Assembly (NCBI GenBank): GCA_002409675.1
Contig: DHOB01000078.1
Location: forward strand, 1 to 22,497
DNA from: Ruminococcaceae bacterium UBA5401
GTDB taxonomy: Bacteria > Bacillota > Clostridia > Oscillospirales > Acutalibacteraceae
Direction of reading: 5' to 3'
Length of the DNA: 22,497 nt
Part shown: piece after piece, positions 7,219 through 14,778 of the stretch
Layout: each line of letters opens with the position of its first letter
How positions within the stretch are numbered: position 1 is the first letter of the stretch
Position numbers and translations under genes: made by a program
The notes under the pieces: generated by a model
The model's input: the letters and a program-made list of their open reading frames with translations, nothing else
Databases searched by the model: none
What the model was told of the DNA's origin: nothing

Positions 7219-8136
7219 ATGCAGGTCAATCTGAGCGCACTCGAAACGGAGCAGCGCAATAAGAACAGCGAAAATATCGACACAATGGAAACGGAGGATA
7301 TCCTCCGGGTCATCAACCGAGAAGACAAGAAAGTTGCGGGCGTGGTCGAAGGGGTGATTCCGCAAATCACAAAAGTCGTGGACGAAGCCTGCCGGCGCAT
7401 CCAGCGGGGCGGGCGCATCTTCTACATCGGGGCGGGCACCTCAGGCCGCCTGGGCGTGCTGGACGCCAGTGAGTGCCCGCCGACCTACGGCGTAGAGCCG
7501 ACGCTGGTCCAGGGCATCATCGCGGGCGGGCCGCAGGCGCTGGTCCGCTCGCAGGAAGGCGCCGAGGACGACATGGAGCAGGCCGGCAGGGACCTGAAGG
7601 CGCGCGGGCTGAACGGCTCCGACACTGTGGTCGGCCTTGCGGCCAGCGGGCGCACGCCGTATGTGGTCGGCGGGCTGGAGTACGCCGGCAAAATCGGCGC
7701 ATTCACCGCCGCAGTCAGTTGCGTGCGGGGAGCGGAAATCTCGCGCCACGCCGAAGTCCCGATTGAAGCGGTGGTCGGGCCGGAGGTGGTGACAGGCTCC
7801 ACCCGCATGAAATCCGGAACTGCGCAGAAGCTGATTCTGAACATGATCTCAACCGCCGTGATGATTCATTGCGGAAAGGTCTACCGGAACCTGATGGTCG
7901 ACGTTCAGCCGACCAACGCCAAACTGGTCGAGCGCGCCAGGCGGATTATATCGGAAAGCAGCGGCTGCGGATATGAGAAAGCGGCCGCCCTGCTGGAGGC
8001 GAGCGGAAGGAACGTGAAGGTCGCCATCTGCATGGCCCTGACCGGCCTCTCAAAAGAAAAATGCGCCGAGATCCTCGCCGGGAACGGCGGGAACATCTCG
8101 CGGGCCATCCGTTCCCTGACGGGAAAAAGGCCTTGA
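7219..8136 (+). CDS. murQ: N-acetylmuramic acid 6-phosphate etherase MurQ
   Basis: This 305-residue cytoplasmic enzyme cleaves the lactyl ether of MurNAc-6-phosphate to GlcNAc-6-phosphate and D-lactate. It has a single SIS domain fold. The glycine-rich phosphate loop and active-site block IGAGTSGRLGVLDASECPPT carries Glu85, equivalent to the catalytic Glu83 of E. coli. EGAEDD carries Glu116, equivalent to Glu114. The second family signature GPEVVTGSTRMKSGTAQK is intact. The C-terminal helical bundle typical of MurQ (SSGCGYEKAAALLEASG and ISRAIRSL) is present. AAAGGAG lies seven bases before the ATG. It leads a seven-gene rightward operon, divergent from murP and mupG. Confidence 0.97.
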   Translation: MQVNLSALETEQRNKNSENIDTMETEDILRVINREDKKVAGVVEGVIPQITKVVDEACRRIQRGGRIFYIGAGTSGRLGVLDASECPPTYGVEPTLVQGIIAGGPQALVRSQEGAEDDMEQAGRDLKARGLNGSDTVVGLAASGRTPYVVGGLEYAGKIGAFTAAVSCVRGAEISRHAEVPIEAVVGPEVVTGSTRMKSGTAQKLILNMISTAVMIHCGKVYRNLMVDVQPTNAKLVERARRIISESSGCGYEKAAALLEASGRNVKVAICMALTGLSKEKCAEILAGNGGNISRAIRSLTGKRP

Positions 8137-8231
8137 ACCCGCCGGCCGAATGGGATAAAATGAGACAGGGACAGTGAGAACGGGAAAATAAAACGGGATT
8201 CAGGCGGGATAAGAGCAGATGGGACATTGAA

Positions 8232-9074
8232 ATGAGCTGCCTTTATAAAATACGGCAGGGAATGCCGAGTTATACGGATACCGAAAAAAAACTGGCGGAT
8301 TATATTCTGCACCACGCCGGCGAGGTGACGTTCAGCTCCGCCCAAAAGCTCGGGCGGGAGGTCGGCGTCTCCGCCGCCGCGGTCATCCGGTTTTCGCACC
8401 GGCTCGGCTACCGCGGCTTTACGGCGCTGAAAATCGACCTGGCCGCCGACCGCTCGGAACAAATCAGCGGACTGGACGACGTGATCAGCGAGAGCGATTC
8501 GATGGAAACCGTGCTGCAAAAGGCGAAAAATCTGAACGGCATGCTGCAGGACCAGGCATTTCACATGGTCAATACCGAAAGCCTGCAGCGGGCGGTAGAC
8601 GTTCTTCGGAAGTGCCGGAACGTCTATCTTTTCGGGTTCGGCGGCTCCGGCATCGTCTGCACGGATTTTATGGAAAAGCTCTCGCGCATCGGCCGCTCCG
8701 TGATTTACCGCACCGACCTCCACGACCAGATCGCGATGGCGGCGCTGATGACGGAGCGGGACGTCGCGCTGGCCGTCAGCTACAGCGGGCGGACGCGCGA
8801 GGTCAACACCGGCATGCGGCTCGCGCGCGAGCTCGGCGCGACCACCATCGCCGTCACGCAGTTCAAGAAAAGCCCGCTGACCCGTCTGGCGGATATCCTT
8901 CTCTATATCCCGACGACCGAGCGGGAGCTCCGCATCGGGGCCATCGCCTCGCGCAACGCATCGCTGATTCTTACGGACCTGCTGTACCTCGGGCTCGCAA
9001 AGGAAAATTTCAAAAAGACCAAGGAATGTCTGGTGAAGACCCGCAATGCAACAGAACGTCTCAGAAAAAGATAA
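8232..9074 (+). CDS. RpiR/MurR-family transcriptional regulator (HTH + SIS)
   Basis: The protein is 280 residues: an N-terminal RpiR helix-turn-helix (about 1-77; SSAQKLGREVGVSAAAVIRF is the recognition region) and a C-terminal SIS phosphosugar-binding domain (about 125-255). The SIS domain contains VYLFGFGGSGIV and the VALAVSYSGRTRE loop. Family members such as MurR bind MurNAc-6-phosphate or GlcN-6-phosphate through the SIS domain and release repression. Located just after murQ (95 bases) and overlapping the next gene, it is the most likely local regulator of both divergent operons. The ribosome binding site before the ATG is weak (GGGAC), so translation may be low. Exact effector is inferred from context. 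Confidence 0.9.
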   Translation: MSCLYKIRQGMPSYTDTEKKLADYILHHAGEVTFSSAQKLGREVGVSAAAVIRFSHRLGYRGFTALKIDLAADRSEQISGLDDVISESDSMETVLQKAKNLNGMLQDQAFHMVNTESLQRAVDVLRKCRNVYLFGFGGSGIVCTDFMEKLSRIGRSVIYRTDLHDQIAMAALMTERDVALAVSYSGRTREVNTGMRLARELGATTIAVTQFKKSPLTRLADILLYIPTTERELRIGAIASRNASLILTDLLYLGLAKENFKKTKECLVKTRNATERLRKR

Positions 9075-9927
9075 TCCCCCGGCGGTCCGGATGATTGCGC
9101 TGGATTTGGACGGCACCGCCCTGCTGAGCGACCACGCCCATATTTCGCGGCGGCTTCGGCGGACTCTGCAAAGGGCCGTCGCCCGCGGGATCCGGGTCGT
9201 GCCCGTCACGGGGCGGATTTATTCGGTCCTGCCGAAAGACGTCACGTCGGTGCCCGGAATCGAGTATGCGGTCACTTCCTACGGCGCCGTGATCTACGCG
9301 CTGAAAGAGCGGAGGACTCTTTTTTCCGCCTGCATTCCCCGGCAGGACGCGGAATGGATTCTCCGCCTGGCCCGCCGGGAGAGCTGCTATGTGGAGGCCT
9401 GGTCGCGCGGGAGGATTTTCGTTCCGGACGACCAGTTCCGCCGAATCGAAACGCTTCCGTTCTCTCCCCTTCATTCCGACGTCCTCCGGAAAATCGGCAC
9501 GGCGGCGGGCGGCAGCGCCGATTTTTGGGCGAAGCACGGAGAGGCCGTGGAAAAAATCAATTTTCCGCTGCTGCCGCCGGCCCAAAAGGCGACGATACTC
9601 GGGAAGCTCGCCCAGTGCCCCCGCCTGTTTTTCGTCCCCATGCAAAGCGGGTTTGAAATCGTGCGCGCCGGCGCCACAAAGGCGGACGGGCTCGCAAATT
9701 TCTGCCGGCTTCTGCAGCAGAAGGGAGTTTCAATCGGGATGCGGAACATCCTCGCCATCGGGGACAGCGAAGGGGACGCGGAGATGATTCGCAAAGCGGG
9801 CATCGGCGTCGCCATGGGAAACGCCAGCCGCGCCCTGAAAAAGCTGGCCGACGCCGTAACGCTCGACAACGAGCGGGACGGCGCCGCGGCGGCCATCGAG
9901 CGGTACGCGCTTTCCGGCTGCGCCTGA
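9046..9927 (+). CDS. Cof-type HAD-superfamily sugar phosphatase
   Basis: This is a 293-residue haloacid dehalogenase-like hydrolase of the Cof/YidA class (HAD-IIB, with a C2 cap). Motif I is MIALDLDGTALL with the nucleophile and general-acid aspartates; motif II is VVPVTGR; motif III/IV is KADGL ... AIGDSEGDAEMI followed by GIGVAMGNA. The ATG at 9046 overlaps the regulator gene by 29 bases; an alternative ATG at 9091 would begin directly at motif I and lose only 15 residues. Both have poor ribosome binding sites, so translational coupling to the upstream gene is likely. Within this operon it may dephosphorylate a sugar phosphate to relieve toxicity, but the substrate is not determinable from sequence. 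Confidence 0.88.
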   Translation: MQQNVSEKDNPPAVRMIALDLDGTALLSDHAHISRRLRRTLQRAVARGIRVVPVTGRIYSVLPKDVTSVPGIEYAVTSYGAVIYALKERRTLFSACIPRQDAEWILRLARRESCYVEAWSRGRIFVPDDQFRRIETLPFSPLHSDVLRKIGTAAGGSADFWAKHGEAVEKINFPLLPPAQKATILGKLAQCPRLFFVPMQSGFEIVRAGATKADGLANFCRLLQQKGVSIGMRNILAIGDSEGDAEMIRKAGIGVAMGNASRALKKLADAVTLDNERDGAAAAIERYALSGCA

Positions 9928-9980
9928 GGACGCAGGGATTGCCTTTCGTTTGATTTAAAAATACTCATTTTGGAGGAAAC

Positions 9981-10454
9981 ATGAATCTGTTTGGGAAAAA
10001 GAAAATTAAGATTTTGGCGCCGGTGGACGGAAGGGCCGTGCCGATTGCGGAAACGCCCGACAAGGTGTTTTCAGAGAAAGTCCTGGGCGACGGCGTGACG
10101 ATGCTGCCGGAAAACGGCGAAATCGTCGCGCCGGTGGCCGGGACGGTCGCCACGATTGCAAATACCCGCCACGCGGTCTGCATTGAAGGGGACGAAGGCG
10201 CGGAGGTGCTGATTCACCTGGGAATCGACACCGTCAAGCTGGGCGGAAAGGGCTTCACCTGCCTTGTAAAGGCCGGGGAGCACGTCAGGGCCGGCCAGAA
10301 ACTGATGGACATGGACCTGGACTTTATCCGGGGCAGGGGATACAACACCGCTTCCCCCTGCATTCTGACCAATCCGAATCAGGTGAAAAAGCTGACGTTC
10401 CGCACCGGCGATGCGGAAGCGGGAAAAACCGCAGTGATGGAATACGAGAAATAA
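9981..10454 (+). CDS. PTS glucose-family EIIA component
   Basis: This 157-residue stand-alone EIIA of the Crr/EIIA-Glc type is a cytosolic phosphocarrier that accepts phosphate from HPr and passes it to an EIIB. Key histidines are His64 (in NTRHAV) and His79 (in VLIHLGIDTV), 15 residues apart exactly as His75 and His90 in E. coli EIIA-Glc; His79 is the phosphorylated residue. DGRAVPI near the N-terminus and the GEIVAPVAGTV strand are typical. GGAGG lies just before the ATG. Because MurP at 5381-6814 has no EIIA domain, this protein is the natural partner for it. A short hairpin terminator follows directly at the stop codon. Confidence 0.93.
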   Translation: MNLFGKKKIKILAPVDGRAVPIAETPDKVFSEKVLGDGVTMLPENGEIVAPVAGTVATIANTRHAVCIEGDEGAEVLIHLGIDTVKLGGKGFTCLVKAGEHVRAGQKLMDMDLDFIRGRGYNTASPCILTNPNQVKKLTFRTGDAEAGKTAVMEYEK

Positions 10455-10475
10455 AGGCCGGGTTCGGCCTTTTAA
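10453..10475 (+). terminator. Weak terminator or attenuator between EIIA and HPr genes
   Basis: AAAGGCCG (10453-10460) pairs perfectly with CGGCCTTT (10465-10472) around a GGTT loop that begins inside the EIIA stop codon region, with only a few Ts after it. It probably reduces, rather than stops, transcription into the HPr, nagB and nagA genes. Confidence 0.55.
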
Positions 10476-10525
10476 TCATACAGATATTTTAAAAATTACA
10501 AAAGAAGAAAGGCAAGCGAAGCAAA

Positions 10526-10783
10526 ATGAAGAATTTTCAGTATAAAATAAAGGAAGAAGAAGGGCTCCACGCCCGCCCGGCGGGTCTGCTGGTCAAATGC
10601 GCGCAGGGGGTGAGCTCCGCCGTCACCATTGCCTGCCACGGTAAGCAGGCCGACGCGAAAAGGCTTTTTTCCGTGATGGGGCTTGCCGTCCGCCAGGGCG
10701 ACGTCATAGACGTGGCGGTCTCGGGCAAAAGCGAGGACGCCGACGCCCGCACCATGGAAGATTTCTGCCGGAAAAACCTGTGA
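10526..10783 (+). CDS. HPr-family phosphocarrier lacking the regulatory serine
   Basis: This 85-residue HPr fold protein carries phosphate from enzyme I to EIIA. The active histidine is His15 in EGLHARPAG, at exactly the same position as in B. subtilis HPr. Aligned without gaps, the regulatory Ser46 of Firmicutes HPr (in KSIMGVMSLG) is replaced by Arg46 (K-R-L-F-S-V-M-G-L). HPr kinase could not phosphorylate it at that position, so it should not take part in the usual HPr(Ser-P)/CcpA signalling. Ser49, three residues on, is the only nearby serine. AAAGG precedes the ATG. Co-location with EIIA and murP suggests a dedicated phosphate relay; enzyme I is not in the window. Confidence 0.9.
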   Translation: MKNFQYKIKEEEGLHARPAGLLVKCAQGVSSAVTIACHGKQADAKRLFSVMGLAVRQGDVIDVAVSGKSEDADARTMEDFCRKNL

Positions 10784-10846
10784 GTTCCCTGCGGGAATCG
10801 CAGGAACGGCAGAAAACGGCCGTCCGGCGGGCGAAAGCCCGCGGAC
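10784..10846 (+). other. Two intercistronic RNA hairpins before nagB
   Basis: The first hairpin (10784-10807) starts at the base after the HPr stop codon: GTTCCCTGCG pairs with CGCAGGAAC with one bulge. The second (10822-10846) is GTCC-GCGGGC, a GAAA tetraloop, then GCCCGC-GGAC, ten pairs with one bulged G. Neither has a U-tract. They may protect or process the mRNA so that nagB and nagA are expressed at a different level from the upstream genes. Confidence 0.5.
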
Positions 10847-10921
10847 AGGCCCGGCCGGATTTCAGCAGAAAGGCGCAGCGCCTGTTTAAAGCATCTGTTT
10901 TGTTCAGAAAGGGGTTTCGAC

Positions 10922-11671
10922 ATGAAAATCATTGAAGCGACCGATTACAAAGACATGAGCCGCAAGGCGGCGAACATCATCTCCGCACAGGTCATCCTGT
11001 TCCCGCGCAGCGTTCTTGGGCTGGCGACGGGCTCCACGCCGCTCGGCATCTATCAGCAGCTGATCGACTGGTACCGGAAGGGCGACATCGATTTCAGCGA
11101 GGTGACCAGCGTCAACCTCGACGAATACTGCGGGCTCGCGCCGGACAATCCGCAGAGCTACCATCATTACATGAAGGAAAACTTTTTCCGCCATGTCAAC
11201 ATCCGGCCCGAAAAGACGTTTGTGCCGAACGGCCTCGCAAAGGATTTTGACGAGGAGGGCCGCCGGTACGACCGGATGATCGCCGACCTCGGGGGAATCG
11301 ACCTGCAGCTTCTGGGGCTGGGCAAGACCGGGCACATCGGCTTTAACGAGCCGGGCCAGGCCTTTGAAAAGACGACCCACAAGATTGCGCTGAAGCAGAA
11401 GACGATTCAGGACAACTCCCGCTTCTTCAAGAACGTCGACGAGGTGCCGAAATACGCCATGACCATGGGCATCAAGGCGATCATGCAGGCCAAAAAAATC
11501 CTGTTCGTCATCAGCGGCGCCCAGAAAGCGGACGTGCTGGAGAAAGTGCTGTACGGCCCCGTCACGCCCGAAATTCCCGGGTCGGTCCTGCAGCTTCACC
11601 CGAATGTGACGGTCGTGGCGGACCGCGACGCGATGAAGGTCGTGCACGAAAAGCACCCTGAGAAAGGCTAA
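10922..11671 (+). CDS. nagB: Glucosamine-6-phosphate deaminase NagB
   Basis: This 249-residue cytoplasmic enzyme converts glucosamine-6-phosphate to fructose-6-phosphate and ammonia. Substrate loop LATGSTPLGIY is at the N-terminal end. Asp67 in SVNLDEY corresponds to the proton-transfer Asp72 of E. coli. GHIGFNEPG carries His138 and Glu143, equivalent to His143 and Glu148. The residue equivalent to E. coli Asp141 is Thr136 here (GLGKTGHIG); many Firmicutes enzymes carry Asn, so this is an unusual but probably tolerated change. Length is that of the short, non-allosteric Gram-positive form. AAAGGGG precedes the ATG, and nagA follows after three bases. Confidence 0.96.
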   Translation: MKIIEATDYKDMSRKAANIISAQVILFPRSVLGLATGSTPLGIYQQLIDWYRKGDIDFSEVTSVNLDEYCGLAPDNPQSYHHYMKENFFRHVNIRPEKTFVPNGLAKDFDEEGRRYDRMIADLGGIDLQLLGLGKTGHIGFNEPGQAFEKTTHKIALKQKTIQDNSRFFKNVDEVPKYAMTMGIKAIMQAKKILFVISGAQKADVLEKVLYGPVTPEIPGSVLQLHPNVTVVADRDAMKVVHEKHPEKG

Positions 11672-11674
11672 GCC

Positions 11675-12814
11675 ATGATCCTGAAGAACGCAATGCTTTT
11701 CGACGAGCATTTTAACCTTGTAAAAGCCGACGTCGCCGTTCGGGGCGGGAAAATCGAGCGGGTCGCCCCCGGCCTCGAGGGCGGGGACGTCCACGACTTT
11801 TCCGGCTGCGTGATTGCGCCCGGCTTTGTGGATATCCATATCCACGGCTGCGTGGGGGTGGACACCTGCGACGGCACAAGGGATTCCATCGCGAAAATGG
11901 CCGGCCACCTGATTGGGAACGGGGTCACCTCCTTCTGCCCGACAACGATGACGGTCTCCCTGCCGGAGATTCAAAAGGCGCTCGCCGCCGCCCGGGACTG
12001 CATGGAGCATCCGCCGGAAGGCGCGGCCGTGCGGGGCGTCAATATGGAAGGGCCCTATATCTCCCCCGCGCGAAAGGGTGCGCAGAAAGGGGAATTTGTG
12101 CGCAACCCGGACTGGCGGGAATTTAAAAAACTGTACGACGGCTGCGGCGGCATCGTCCGGCTGGTCGACATCGCGCCCGAACGGGAAGGCGCCGGCGAAT
12201 TCATCGAGCGGGTCGGCAAATACTGCACCGTTTCGCTGGCGCATACCGAGGCGGATTACGGCCAGGCGAAAGAGGCCTTTCGGCGCGGAATCACCCACGT
12301 GACCCATCTGTTCAACGCGATGACCGGTCTGCACCACCGCAGGCCCGGCGCCGTGGGCGCGGTGTTCGACGACCCGAGCGTGAAGGCGGAAATTATCTGC
12401 GACGGGTTTCACATCCACCCGGCCGTTCTGCGGACGGCCTTCCGGATTCTGGGAGAAGACCGGACCGTCATCATCAGCGACTCCATGCGCGCGGCCGGGA
12501 TGCCGGACGGCGTCTCCGAGCTGGGCGGGCAGAAAGTCTATGTGAAAAACGGCGAGGCCAGGCTGAAAGACGGCACGATTGCCGGCTCCACGACCAATAT
12601 CCACAAAGAGGTGCAGAATCTGATTCGGTTCGGCGTGCCGGTGCGGCAGGTGATCAAGTCCGCGACCATCAACCCGGCAAAAGAAATCGGAGCGGAAGGC
12701 GAAATCGGAAGCATCCGGGCCGGCAAGCAGGCCGACCTGGTCGTGATGGATTCCGACTGGAAAATTGCCGCGGTCGTCAAATCCGGTAGGTTTTGCCGGC
12801 TGGGAGCAAAATAG
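11675..12814 (+). CDS. nagA: N-acetylglucosamine-6-phosphate deacetylase NagA
   Basis: This 379-residue amidohydrolase-superfamily TIM barrel removes the acetyl group of GlcNAc-6-phosphate, feeding NagB. Visible motifs are DIHIHG in the first barrel strand, MEGPYISP with metal ligand Glu125, the LAHTEAD strand with His190, THLFNAM with His211, DGFHIHP, and ISDSM with the catalytic Asp269. The C-terminal block NPAKEIGAEGEIGSI is the usual return to the small beta domain. The gene starts three bases after nagB and has no strong ribosome binding site of its own, so the two are translationally coupled. It ends only 18 bases from the convergent beta-galactosidase gene. Confidence 0.96.
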   Translation: MILKNAMLFDEHFNLVKADVAVRGGKIERVAPGLEGGDVHDFSGCVIAPGFVDIHIHGCVGVDTCDGTRDSIAKMAGHLIGNGVTSFCPTTMTVSLPEIQKALAAARDCMEHPPEGAAVRGVNMEGPYISPARKGAQKGEFVRNPDWREFKKLYDGCGGIVRLVDIAPEREGAGEFIERVGKYCTVSLAHTEADYGQAKEAFRRGITHVTHLFNAMTGLHHRRPGAVGAVFDDPSVKAEIICDGFHIHPAVLRTAFRILGEDRTVIISDSMRAAGMPDGVSELGGQKVYVKNGEARLKDGTIAGSTTNIHKEVQNLIRFGVPVRQVIKSATINPAKEIGAEGEIGSIRAGKQADLVVMDSDWKIAAVVKSGRFCRLGAK

Positions 12815-12824
12815 CTTCTTTTTT
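12791..12824 (+). terminator. Compact terminator at the nagA end
   Basis: TTTTGC (12791-12796) pairs with GCAAAA (12806-12811), and the stop codon is followed by cttcttttttc. The stem lies inside the last nagA codons. It is short and AT-rich, so termination may be incomplete and run antisense into the beta-galactosidase gene. Confidence 0.45.
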
Positions 12825-12832
12825 CGGGCGGT

Positions 12833-14587
12833 TTATCCCAGGGCCGGCTCCCCGCAGAGCAGGACATGGTCCGACGCTCTGCCTTCGGTTTCAAATAGAA
12901 TCAGCTCGTTCTCCCCTTCCCGCAGCAGCGGGGCGGGGATATACAGGCGTTTCTGCGGGCCGATTTCCCAGAAGCGCCCGAGGTTGAACCCGTTCAGAAG
13001 GGCGCAGCCCTTGCCCCACCCGGAAAGGTCGAGAAAGGTGTCTCCCCTGTTTTCAACTTCAAACGGGACCCGGTAAAACGCCGGGCCCCCTTTTTGATAC
13101 CCTTTTGAAAAATCGAGCTTCGACACCGCCGCGGTGTCCATCGGCAGGGGGTACATCTTCCACCCCGTGTGGCTGCGGCCGTTGAGCAGCACTTCTCCGT
13201 CGATTCCCTTCCGCTGGTGCTCCAGCTCCGGGCCGTAATTCACGCGGCCCATGTTCTCCACCAGAATGTCGATTCGGGCGCCGCCCGCGGCGGGCCGGAC
13301 GGCACATTCCCTTTGCAGCTCCCGGTCGTACAGTGTCAGCAGGCGCTTTCCGTCGAGGAACACCTGGGCGCGGTCGTTTGCGCCGGTCAGCCGGATTCCG
13401 GTGATTTTTTCGCTGGGGCACAGAGTGGAGCGGTAAAGGATATACCCGTAGCTCTGCCCCAGCTTTTCCATCGAAAGCGGGCGCGGGCTTTCCGCCGGCG
13501 ACGAAATTCCGCCGAGTGCGGAGAACAGGGAAACGCGCCCGGTCACTTTCTGCTCGCCGTAGGAGCGCCGTTCTATTTTCCGGGAAAAGTCCATGGGAGG
13601 AAGCGCGGCGTATTTTCCGATTACCTTTCGGAACGCGAGGTATTTGGGGGTGATTTCGCCGTCCTCGGTCAGCGGGGCGTCGTAATCGTAGGACGTGACG
13701 TCCGGGGAAAGGCGGTCCTCGTAATTGGAGCCGTTCATAAACCCGAAATCCGTGCCGCCGTGGAACATATAGAGATTGACGCTGCATCCCTCCGCCAGGG
13801 CGGCGTCCAAATCGCCGGCGCAGGCGGCCGCCGGCTTCGTATGGTGCCCGCCGCCCCACGCGTCGAACCAGCCGTCCCAGAACTCCATGCACATCAGCGG
13901 GCCGCCCCGCACGTGCTTTTTCAGGACTGGGAGCCGCAGCCTGGGCTTGGAGCCGAAATTTGCGGTGATCAGAGCTCCGGGCAGGCTCCCGTTTTTCATA
14001 TAGCCGTTCCACGGCCCGTCTGAAGTCACCAGCGGCACCGTGACGCCGTCCCGCCGCATCTCCGCGCGCAGCGCCTCCAGATAAGACTTGTCGCTGCCGT
14101 AGGCGCCGTACTCGTTTTCCACCTGCATCAGCAGGACTGGGCCGCCCCGGTCAACCTGCAGGGGCGCCAGGACCCGGAACAGGGCGCGGTAATAGCGCCG
14201 GACGGCGTCCAGAAACGGCGGATAGGAGCAGCGCAGGCGCATCCCGTCCTCGGCGAGCAGCCAGGCCGGCAGGCCGCCGAATTCCCATTCTGCGCAGATG
14301 TACGGCGACGGCCTCACAATCGCCCAGAGGCCGAGCTCCTGCGCCGTTTTCAGAAAAGACGCGAAATCCAGTCCCCCGCCGAAGCGGAACTCTCCCCTGC
14401 GCGGCTCGTGCAGATTCCACGGAATGTAGGTTTCCACCGTGTTGCAGCCCATGGCGCGCAGTTTTTCGAGCCGGTCGCGCCAATACTCCGGCACAACGCG
14501 GAAATAATGGATGGAGCCGGAGAGGATCCGAAAGGGCTTTCCGTCCAGATAAAACCGGTCCTTTACTTCAAAGCGGTGTCCCGCCAT
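12833..14587 (-). CDS. Beta-galactosidase, glycoside hydrolase family 35
   Basis: The protein is 584 residues from the ATG at 14587, which follows GGAGGTG; the longer upstream frame is not family-like. The N-terminal catalytic TIM barrel (about 1-320) opens with FYLDGKPFRILSGSIHYFR, the classic GH35 start. It contains CAEWEFGGLPAWLL, the acid/base Glu159 in ENEYGAYG, and the nucleophile Glu235 in MEFWDGWFDAWGG. The C-terminal half is beta-rich with a jelly-roll ending LNGFNLGRFWEIGPQ, also typical. There is no signal peptide, so it acts inside the cell on an imported, unphosphorylated beta-galactoside. GH35 enzymes of this size often prefer beta-1,3-linked galactose, as in galacto-N-biose or lacto-N-biose, which would suit the adjacent GlcNAc pathway; that is inference. 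Confidence 0.93.
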   Translation of the reverse strand: MAGHRFEVKDRFYLDGKPFRILSGSIHYFRVVPEYWRDRLEKLRAMGCNTVETYIPWNLHEPRRGEFRFGGGLDFASFLKTAQELGLWAIVRPSPYICAEWEFGGLPAWLLAEDGMRLRCSYPPFLDAVRRYYRALFRVLAPLQVDRGGPVLLMQVENEYGAYGSDKSYLEALRAEMRRDGVTVPLVTSDGPWNGYMKNGSLPGALITANFGSKPRLRLPVLKKHVRGGPLMCMEFWDGWFDAWGGGHHTKPAAACAGDLDAALAEGCSVNLYMFHGGTDFGFMNGSNYEDRLSPDVTSYDYDAPLTEDGEITPKYLAFRKVIGKYAALPPMDFSRKIERRSYGEQKVTGRVSLFSALGGISSPAESPRPLSMEKLGQSYGYILYRSTLCPSEKITGIRLTGANDRAQVFLDGKRLLTLYDRELQRECAVRPAAGGARIDILVENMGRVNYGPELEHQRKGIDGEVLLNGRSHTGWKMYPLPMDTAAVSKLDFSKGYQKGGPAFYRVPFEVENRGDTFLDLSGWGKGCALLNGFNLGRFWEIGPQKRLYIPAPLLREGENELILFETEGRASDHVLLCGEPALG

Positions 14588-14663
14588 CAAGCACACCTCC
14601 GTTTTGCCGGCTGCGGGCGCCGGAATCCGCATCCGCACTTGCAGCCGCACTTTCTGATTCTGA

Positions 14664-14692
14664 ATCTTACCACGAAAGCCGGTGAGGTTCAA
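14664..14692 (-). promoter_or_regulatory. Sigma-A promoter of the GH35 gene
   Basis: On the minus strand TTGAAC (14692-14687) and TAAGAT (14669-14664) are separated by 17 bases. The start would be near 14657, about 70 bases before the ATG. The remaining 14693-14778 has no clear promoter for the divergent LysM-GH18 gene apart from a weak TTGCAC-N17-CATATT (14724-14752), whose CATATTCT could also be a sporulation-sigma -10. Confidence 0.55.
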
Positions 14693-14778
14693 CATCCCCT
14701 CCGGTAAAAATCCGAAACGGGCGTTGCACGCGGCCCGATTATTATTCATATTCTGTAAAAAAGGAGGCGACGCAGCAA

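Noticed and set aside
10904..12604. A 566-residue open frame on the minus strand opposite nagB and nagA
   Set aside because: It lies antisense to two enzymes with intact catalytic residues and shows no domain. It is a composition-driven shadow frame.
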